Origin: Desulfobacterales bacterium
Lineage (GTDB): Bacteria; Desulfobacterota; Desulfobacteria; Desulfobacterales; UBA2174_A
Length of the DNA: 21,744 bases
Direction of reading: 5' to 3'
Assembly: GCA_025454075.1 (NCBI GenBank)
Contig: JALOPD010000033.1
Location: forward strand, 1-21,744
Position numbers and translations under genes: made by a program. The notes under the pieces were generated by a model. That model was given only the letters and a program-made list of their open reading frames with translations, searched no databases and was not told the origin of the DNA. Positions 17,504 through 21,744 of the stretch are shown piece after piece; position 1 is the stretch's first letter; each line of letters starts with the position of its first letter.

Positions 17504-19171
17504 ATGGAAATCTGGGAGACACTCGCCAAACTCGTCCTGCTTCTTTCGGCCGCCTTCGTACTCGGCGCGGGGGCCCGGCGCCTCAATCAGAGCGCCATCA
17601 TCGGCTATCTGCTCGCCGGCACCATTCTCGGCTCGGCCCTGTTCGACCGGGAGGCCCTCGCCCACTGGGGGGAACTGGGGGTGGCGTTGCTGCTGTTCAG
17701 CATCGGCTTGGAGTTTTCCCTCGGGCGGCTCAAACGCATGGGGTCCATGGTGCTGCTGGGCGGGGTGATGCAGGTGGGGGTCACCCTGGCGCTGTTCGCT
17801 CTGATTTTTTCCTCGCGGGGCTCCGTCGGTGCGGCCGTCGCCTGGGGGGAGATGGTGGCCGTGAGCTCGACGGCCATCGTTCTCAGAACCCTCATGGACC
17901 GCGCCGAAATCGATTCGGTCTCGGGAAGGGCGGCGCTGGGCATCCTGCTCGTCCAGGACATCGCGGTGGTGCCGCTGGTGCTCGCTCTCACCGTGTTGAG
18001 CCACGGCGGCAGCGCACCGGAGGTCGCCCTGCAGATCGGCAAGACCATCGGCGCGGCCGGCGGGATGGTGGTCGTGTTCTACGGGTTGTTCTACCACCTC
18101 ATCCCGCGGCTGCTGATGGGTCGAGGGATGTTCGCCGACCGGGAGCTGGTGGTGCTGCTGGCCATCATCCTGGCCTTCGGTTCGGCGTGGGCGGCGCACT
18201 CCTTGGGGCTGTCGCCGGCGCTGGGGGCTTTCCTGGCGGGGATGCTGCTGGCCGAGTCTCCCTTTGCATCTCAGATTCGCACGGACGTCGGCTCCCTGCG
18301 CACCCTGTTTGTGACCTTGTTTTTCACATCCGTGGGGATGCTGGCCGACCCGAATTGGTTTCTGGCCAACTGGCAGGAGGTGCTCGTCTGGCTCGGAGTG
18401 GTCTTTGGCGGAAAGGCCCTTATCATCTTCGGCATCGGCGTGGCGCTCAAAATGAGCCCGGCCTACGCGCTGGCCACCGGGATCACCCTGGCCCAGATCG
18501 GAGAGTTCTCCTTCGTGCTGGCAACCGAGGCCAGGAACGGCGGCTTGATCGACAGCCACATTTTCTCCCTCGCGGTGTCGGTGACGATCCTCTCCATGTT
18601 CCTATCCCCCTACATGGTCGCCTTCGCGCGGCCGGTCGCCCGCAGGATCGTCGGGCTGTTTTCACCGCCGGGCCGCCCGACGGTGGGGGAGAAAGAGACC
18701 GTCCCTCCTGCACGGACGAGAGGCGTGTTCATCGTCGGCTTCGGGCCGGCCGGCCGCAAGGTAGCGCGGGCGTTGCTTGAGAAGGGCATCACCCCAAACG
18801 TGATCGAGCTCAACCCCCGCTCCGTCAAGGCGGCGCTGCGAATGGGGCTGAGGGTGCACTTGGGGGATGCCTCCAACGCCGACATCATCGCCCACGCCGG
18901 CATTCACAGCGCCTGCGTGATTGTGGTGACGGTGCCGGACCCGCGCTCGGCCAAACGAATCCTCCAGAACATCCAAGCGTTGTCTCCGGGCTCCAGCGCG
19001 ATCGTCCGCAGTCGCTACCATATTGCCACGCGTGAGCTGTGGGAGCTGGGGGCCGCTTTCGCAGTCGATGAAGAGAACGTGGTCGGGCGCGAGCTTGCGC
19101 GGCAGGTGATCGATTTTTTACAGGACTCCGGCCCGGCCGACACCGAGTGCGCCCTGTCGCCGGATAAATGA
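17504..19171 (+). CDS. Kef-type (CPA2) cation/proton antiporter with TrkA-N domain
   Basis: A 555-residue inner-membrane protein of the monovalent cation:proton antiporter-2 family. About twelve hydrophobic helices fill residues 1-385, opening with the family signature LNQSAIIGYLLAGTILG and LLLFSIGLEFSLGRLKRMG. The pair Gln151-Asp152 in LLVQDIAVVPLVLAL is the conserved ion-path motif of the KefB/KefC group. The C-terminal half is a cytoplasmic Rossmann RCK/TrkA-N domain from about residue 408, with GFGPAG (412-417), VIELNP and GDAS, which in relatives binds NAD(H) or other nucleotides and gates transport. There is no further RCK_C domain, so it is shorter than some members. An in-frame TAG sits just upstream of ATG 17504; the ribosome site is weak. 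Potassium/proton exchange is inferred from the family. It converges on the cyclic-di-AMP-riboswitch gene. Confidence 0.93.
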   Translation: MEIWETLAKLVLLLSAAFVLGAGARRLNQSAIIGYLLAGTILGSALFDREALAHWGELGVALLLFSIGLEFSLGRLKRMGSMVLLGGVMQVGVTLALFALIFSSRGSVGAAVAWGEMVAVSSTAIVLRTLMDRAEIDSVSGRAALGILLVQDIAVVPLVLALTVLSHGGSAPEVALQIGKTIGAAGGMVVVFYGLFYHLIPRLLMGRGMFADRELVVLLAIILAFGSAWAAHSLGLSPALGAFLAGMLLAESPFASQIRTDVGSLRTLFVTLFFTSVGMLADPNWFLANWQEVLVWLGVVFGGKALIIFGIGVALKMSPAYALATGITLAQIGEFSFVLATEARNGGLIDSHIFSLAVSVTILSMFLSPYMVAFARPVARRIVGLFSPPGRPTVGEKETVPPARTRGVFIVGFGPAGRKVARALLEKGITPNVIELNPRSVKAALRMGLRVHLGDASNADIIAHAGIHSACVIVVTVPDPRSAKRILQNIQALSPGSSAIVRSRYHIATRELWELGAAFAVDEENVVGRELARQVIDFLQDSGPADTECALSPDK

Positions 19172-19186
19172 AGGGTCAAGGGAACT

Positions 19187-19217
19187 AAAAAAGCGGGGCC
19201 TGAGTGCCAGGCCCCGC
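19187..19217 (-). terminator. Rho-independent terminator of the secreted FnIII gene
   Basis: A 10-bp stem, GCGGGGCCTG (19193-19202) with CAGGCCCCGC (19208-19217) and a 5-base loop, is followed on the minus strand by six T residues (19192-19187). This is a textbook intrinsic terminator for the minus-strand gene. On the plus strand the same stem lies 22 bases after the antiporter stop but has no T-run, so it would work poorly there. Confidence 0.9.
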
Positions 19218-19239
19218 CGACAGTTAATGTGATCCGAGA

Positions 19240-19902
19240 CTATTTAGTCGACTTTGCCCTTGCAGGAAGAAATCGCGTGAATGGGCGTTTGGCGCTGAGG
19301 ATCAGGCCGGCAACCATGCACCCCAAAGCCGTCAGGGCAACCAGGCAGGGGTTGAAAGGAGCCGAATCGATCGATGCCGTTTCGATAAAACACCCGGCAC
19401 CGCCGCCGCTGCCGCCGCCGCTGCTTCCGCTGCCGCCACCGTCCACATCCGTATTCGAACAGGGGGCGATCACATCGCCGACTTCGGCACACACCGAGTT
19501 CGAGAAAGAGCTTTCGTTTCCTTCGGTGTCATAGGCCGTCACCGCAAAATAGTAGCGAGCGCCTTTTTCAAGGCCGGTGACGGTGAAGTCCGGGCTGCTT
19601 GGGTTGGCGAGCTCACCCGTGGTGACATAGCCGAACAGATTATATGGGGGGCCCGACGTGCCCTTATTGAGATACACCCCATATCCCTCCAGATCGGATT
19701 CCGCGTTGGAATCCCATGCCAGCGTCACATCGACGGCAGATGCCCGGCCGGCGGCCAGCAAAACAATCAGAAAAAACAGTCCGGCGCCCAAAAATCTGAA
19801 AGCGGCATTTAAGATCTTTTTCTGATTCATCGATCGATAGCTGGGCAGGAAATGAAAAAGATGCTGGCACGGCACGGCTGCTGCGAAAAAAGCTGAAAAC
19901 AT
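19240..19902 (-). CDS. Secreted fibronectin type III protein with CFI-box C-terminal anchor
   Basis: A 220-residue exported protein. A signal peptide (KKILNAAFRFLGAGLFFLI, cut near ASA-VDV, residue 56) is followed by one fibronectin type III domain (about 57-141; VTLAWDSN, GYGVYLN, YYFAVTAYDTEGNES). A Gly/Ser-rich linker (155-170) then leads to CFIETAS (Cys171), a hydrophobic helix (about 188-206) and an Arg/Lys-rich tail. This tail fits the CFI-box-CTERM type of C-terminal sorting signal, so the protein is probably processed and held at the cell surface. ATG 19902 has a perfect GGAGG eight bases upstream; ATG 19830 would give a more ordinary signal peptide (MNQKK start) but has no ribosome site. 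A ydaO-type riboswitch, its own promoter and its own terminator make it a single-gene unit. Its binding partner and function are unknown. Confidence 0.85.
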   Translation of the reverse strand: MFSAFFAAAVPCQHLFHFLPSYRSMNQKKILNAAFRFLGAGLFFLIVLLAAGRASAVDVTLAWDSNAESDLEGYGVYLNKGTSGPPYNLFGYVTTGELANPSSPDFTVTGLEKGARYYFAVTAYDTEGNESSFSNSVCAEVGDVIAPCSNTDVDGGGSGSSGGGSGGGAGCFIETASIDSAPFNPCLVALTALGCMVAGLILSAKRPFTRFLPARAKSTK

Positions 19903-19910
19903 GGTCTGCA

Positions 19911-19944
19911 CCTCCGGAATCGAGATTGGAGAGGAAAGACCTCC
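19911..19944 (-). promoter_or_regulatory. Candidate translational switch between riboswitch and start codon
   Basis: On the minus strand the word CCTCTCC (19934-19928) can pair either with an upstream GGAGG (19944-19940) or with the true Shine-Dalgarno GGAGG (19915-19911). The two pairings exclude each other, a layout typical of riboswitch expression platforms that hide or free the ribosome site. The direction of control by ligand cannot be read from sequence alone. Confidence 0.45.
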
Positions 19945-19969
19945 GTTCGACTCCGAAGGTTCCCCTCAT

Positions 19970-20070
19970 CGATGCCTACGAGGTTAGCTGATGGGCTAGG
20001 GCCGATAAGGTTACCCTTCGTCGGTAGACGATTAGCCCCAAAGAAATGGGTCCCCCGTTTCCGGCAACAC
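19970..20070 (-). ncRNA. ydaO/yuaA-type cyclic-di-AMP riboswitch
   Basis: The leader RNA of the secreted FnIII gene carries the conserved words of the ydaO (cyclic di-AMP) riboswitch in order: GGGGGACCC (20056-20048), GGGGCTAATC (20039-20030), a 5-bp hairpin TCGTC/GACGA (20031-20018), AGGGTAACCTT, and the hallmark 3' block CAGCTAACCTCGTAGGC (19990-19974). A closing P1 helix can form between TGCC (20066-20063) and GGCA (19976-19973), and GGGCTA/TAGCCC forms an internal helix. Cyclic di-AMP riboswitches of this class are known mainly from Firmicutes and Actinobacteria, usually before cell-wall, potassium or osmolyte genes. The identification is by eye from recalled consensus. Confidence 0.82.
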
Positions 20071-20092
20071 CGGAATTAGGCAATATTGAAAT

Positions 20093-20121
20093 AGGCTATC
20101 CGATTTGTTGGGAATTGTCAA
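20093..20121 (-). promoter_or_regulatory. Promoter of the riboswitch-controlled gene
   Basis: On the minus strand a perfect -35 TTGACA (20121-20116) is followed after 17 bases by TAGCCT (20098-20093), a weak -10. Transcription would start near 20086, just before the first riboswitch helix. The position agrees with an independent transcript downstream of the SRPBCC gene. The stretch 20122-20185 shows nothing else. Confidence 0.6.
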
Positions 20122-20185
20122 CAGGAGCAAACACAGAAGCACGCCTATGCAGTTTTGTCGGCAAAGCGGCCCGAAGCGGCGAGAA

Positions 20186-20647
20186 TCAGGCGAGCGTTTC
20201 CGGTAAAGGGGCGGCGCTGCAAGCCTCGGAATGCCGCTTGATCTGGTCGAGCATCTGCACGGTGAGCCGGTGCAAGCGTTTGGGCACCCCGACCAAATGC
20301 CCCAGGGACAGCAGCGGCCCTTTGAATGTCTCAACACTCTCCAAAAGCACCCCGTCGGCAAGTTCCCGGAAGCGCCAGGTGTGCACGGCCCGGATGCCGA
20401 ACCGCTCGCCCTCCCAGACGACCTCCCGGCCCGGATCGCAGCTGACCACCCGCGGTTCCACCCGCACCGGGAAGATGATGGGCTTGACCACGAACGTGAA
20501 GCAGGCGCCACCTGTCAGTGCCTCCCCCTCAACGAACCGACAGCTGTTGCAGGCGGTGTTCCAGTCCTTCCAGTCGTCCAAGTGCGAAAACACCCGCCAG
20601 ACGACCGGCAGCGGTGCGTGGATATTCACTTCAGCTTGGATGATCAT
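20186..20647 (-). CDS. SRPBCC (START/Bet v 1-like) family protein
   Basis: A 153-residue soluble protein of the SRPBCC superfamily, helix-grip folds that enclose a hydrophobic ligand. The opening IIQAEVNIHAPLPVVWRVF and the DWKDWNTACNS turn are typical of the polyketide-cyclase/YndB-like group, and the C-terminal long helix (LVGVPKRLHRLTVQMLDQIK) would close the cavity. The length fits. AAGAGA lies six bases before the ATG. A possible promoter (TTGCGG at 20725-20720, 16 bases, TATGAT at 20703-20698) precedes it, divergent from the OsmC gene. No ligand or pathway can be assigned from sequence or neighbours. Confidence 0.82.
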   Translation of the reverse strand: MIIQAEVNIHAPLPVVWRVFSHLDDWKDWNTACNSCRFVEGEALTGGACFTFVVKPIIFPVRVEPRVVSCDPGREVVWEGERFGIRAVHTWRFRELADGVLLESVETFKGPLLSLGHLVGVPKRLHRLTVQMLDQIKRHSEACSAAPLPETLA

Positions 20648-20697
20648 GCGAATCTCTTAGCGGGGCTTGCCATTGCTCTCCGAATCCATATGGTGTA

Positions 20698-20725
20698 ATC
20701 ATAATACCTCGCCGCCCGCCCGCAA
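20698..20725 (-). promoter_or_regulatory. Candidate promoter of the SRPBCC gene
   Basis: On the minus strand TTGCGG (20725-20720), a 16-base spacer and TATGAT (20703-20698, five of six matches). It lies about 50 bases before the SRPBCC ATG in the 151-base divergent spacer. No equally good promoter for the OsmC gene was found on the plus strand; TTGCCA near 20668 with TATGGT is a weak option. Confidence 0.4.
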
Positions 20726-20798
20726 CCCGAGCCCATGATGGCTGCCGGACGCGGTGGCGGTTCTCCAGCCGCTCCCCACTCTTTTCAAGGAGGTTTCC

Positions 20799-21272
20799 AT
20801 GGCCGACGAAGTAGCTTACACCTCACGCGTCAAAATCGAACGCATCAAGGGGCCGCTGCGCCGGGCGTATCTGCCGCAGGTTCCCACACCCGTATTTTTC
20901 GGGGTGCACTCGGAAATCGCTCAACACTACGGGGTCGACACCAACGTCCACGAACCGCACGCCGCGACTCTCGACTACGTCGTGGCGGCCGCCGCGGGCT
21001 GACTGACCGGGACCTTCGGAGGCGCGCTGGAGGCGCGCAAAATCCCGGCCGGCGATGGACGGCTGGTGGCGGAAGCCCGGGGCGAAGTGGAGCGCGACGG
21101 CAAGGTGCTGGTGATCAAGCGCATTCATGCGGACTACCATCTCAAGTTGGACCCCGCCCAGCGCGAAACCGCGCAAAGGGCGCACGACATGCATGCCGAC
21201 TTCTGCCCGGTGGCCCGCTCCTTCAAGGGCTGCATCCAGATCACGACCCGGCTGCACATGGAGGATGCTTAA
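20799..21272 (+). CDS. Selenocysteine-containing OsmC-family protein (UGA read as Sec68)
   Basis: A 157-residue OsmC/Ohr-family protein when the in-frame TGA at 21000-21002 is read as selenocysteine (residue 68). The TGA falls in LDYVVAAAAG-U-LTGTFGGAL, exactly where this family has its peroxidatic cysteine (AAxAxC-L). The second conserved cysteine is present as Cys136 in HADFCPVARSFKG, and Cys145 follows. Frame and family similarity continue unbroken to the TAA at 21270, with no other stop. A stable hairpin follows the TGA at SECIS distance. OsmC proteins reduce organic hydroperoxides with a dithiol pair; a selenol would raise reactivity. AAGGAGG lies five bases before ATG 20799. OsmC-like selenoproteins have been described in other bacteria. 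A conventional gene caller would give two fragments (to 21002 and from 21066). A nonsense mutation is the alternative. Confidence 0.82.
21007..21048 (+). promoter_or_regulatory. Bacterial SECIS-like hairpin
   Basis: Just after the TGA codon, an outer helix CCGGGA/TCCCGG (21007-21012, 21043-21048) encloses a 6-bp stem GCGCGC (21022-21027 and 21033-21038) with apical loop UGGAG, 26-30 bases after the codon. Bacterial SECIS elements usually have their apical loop about 16-37 bases after UGA with a G among the first two loop bases; both conditions are met. A small CCT-TCGG-AGG hairpin may compete inside. Confidence 0.65.
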
Positions 21273-21288
21273 CGACGTGTCGGGCAGC

Positions 21289-21351
21289 CGGTCAGCCCGC
21301 CGACCGGGGGAGCGATCAAATATGGTTTTGTAGCCGGTAGACCGACCGGCG
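21289..21351 (+). other. Two hairpins between osmC and the PfpI gene
   Basis: CCGGTC/GACCGG (21289-21294, 21303-21308) and GCCGGT/ACCGGC (21334-21339, 21346-21351) form 6-bp stems with 8- and 6-base loops. They share sequence words and could also pair with each other. Neither has a following T-run. They occupy the 115-base gap and may limit readthrough or set mRNA ends. Confidence 0.4.
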
Positions 21352-21387
21352 GGCGGCGGAATTCTTATCAAAATCAAGGAGGTATTT

Positions 21388-21744
21388 ATGGCTGCGAAAA
21401 AGATTCTCATGCTGGTGGGGGACTTCGTCGAGGACTACGAGGTGATGGTTCCTTTCCAAGCCCTTTTGGCCGTCGGGCACACGGTGCACGCCGTCTGTCC
21501 CGGCAAAAAGGCGGGAGAAATCGTGCGCACGGCGATACACGATTTCGAGGGCGACCAGACTTACAGTGAAAAACGTGGCCACAACTTCACCCTCAATGCC
21601 GCCTTCGACGAGGTGAAGGCTGAGGGCTACGACGGCCTGGTGATTCCGGGCGGCCGGGCCCCGGAATACATCCGCCTGAACCCCAAGGTCATCGAGATCG
21701 TCAAGCATTTTGCAGGGGCCGGCAAGCCCATCGCCAGCATCTGC
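21388..21744 (+). CDS. DJ-1/PfpI family protein (5' part only)
   Basis: The first 119 codons of a DJ-1/PfpI superfamily gene cut by the right window edge. Visible parts are the opening strand [20 protein letters not shown], in which the Glu of VEDYE matches the conserved acid near the active site, the VCPGKKAGE turn, the [16 protein letters not shown] segment with the oxyanion glycines, and GKPIASIC, whose final Cys is the nucleophile-elbow cysteine and the last residue in the window. PfpI-type members are described as proteases, glyoxalases or stress chaperones, so the activity is open. AAGGAGG lies six bases before ATG 21388. It follows the seleno-OsmC gene in the same direction, which suggests a shared role in oxidative or electrophile stress. 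Confidence 0.92.
   Translation, partial: MAAKKILMLVGDFVEDYEVMVPFQALLAVGHTVHAVCPGKKAGEIVRTAIHDFEGDQTYSEKRGHNFTLNAAFDEVKAEGYDGLVIPGGRAPEYIRLNPKVIEIVKHFAGAGKPIASIC

Noticed and set aside
19193..19217. Strong terminator for the antiporter gene
   Set aside because: The T-run lies only on the minus-strand side, so it serves the FnIII gene; on the plus strand it lacks a T-tract.
19380..19440. A simple-sequence GCCGCC tract as a non-coding microsatellite
   Set aside because: It encodes the Gly/Ser linker before the CFI-box and is explained by the protein.
19903..20070. A cyclic-di-GMP (GEMM) riboswitch before the secreted gene
   Set aside because: The GGCAAACC and GACGCAAAGCC words of GEMM are missing, while the ydaO words are present in order.
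20799..21002. A short OsmC fragment and a second fragment from 21066, that is, a pseudogene broken by a stop
   Set aside because: The frame is intact on both sides, the stop lies exactly on the catalytic cysteine, and a SECIS-like hairpin follows; selenocysteine is the simpler reading.

Overview
The window is about 65% G+C and gene-dense. It looks like a chromosome segment of an anaerobic or microaerophilic member of the Desulfobacterota (former Deltaproteobacteria). The grounds are a complex-iron-sulfur respiratory cluster of alternative complex III type, a cytoplasmic molybdopterin enzyme, an in-frame UGA that appears to encode selenocysteine, a C-terminal CFI-box anchoring signal, and a REP-like intergenic palindrome. 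This taxonomic call is inference; no rRNA or marker gene is present.

Left arm (1-7881, minus strand): a quinol-oxidising complex reads right to left as actB (molybdopterin-like plus Fe-S), actC (NrfD), actD (DUF3341) and the start of an actF-like gene cut by the window edge. It has its own strong sigma-70 type promoter. The usual cytochrome genes actA (before actB) and actE (between actD and actF) are not at their expected places. Upstream on the same strand is an M1-family zinc aminopeptidase.

Middle (7982-12144, plus strand): a small MTH1187/DUF77 thiamine-binding-type protein, a 200-bp spacer with a REP-like palindrome, a molybdopterin oxidoreductase, a cysteine-dioxygenase-like cupin, and a thioredoxin-reductase-like flavoprotein. 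A perfect 17-bp inverted repeat straddles the stop codon of the molybdopterin gene.

Signalling block (12195-17250): a large PilZ-like/HEAT-repeat protein on the minus strand diverges from a PAS-PAS hybrid histidine kinase. The 292-bp spacer holds a clear sigma-70 promoter for the HEAT gene and a sigma-54 type GG-N10-GC element before the kinase.

Right arm (17504-21744): a Kef-type cation/proton antiporter converges on a secreted fibronectin-III/CFI-box protein. That secreted gene is preceded by what I read as a ydaO-type cyclic-di-AMP riboswitch with its own promoter. Next come an SRPBCC protein (minus), a selenocysteine-containing OsmC-family peroxidase (plus, UGA at 21000-21002 followed by a SECIS-like hairpin), and the 5' part of a DJ-1/PfpI gene that ends at its catalytic cysteine.

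The two most notable signals are the OsmC selenoprotein, which a standard gene caller would split in two, and the cyclic-di-AMP riboswitch controlling a surface-type protein beside a potassium/proton antiporter. No tRNA, rRNA, CRISPR array, insertion sequence or replication origin was seen.
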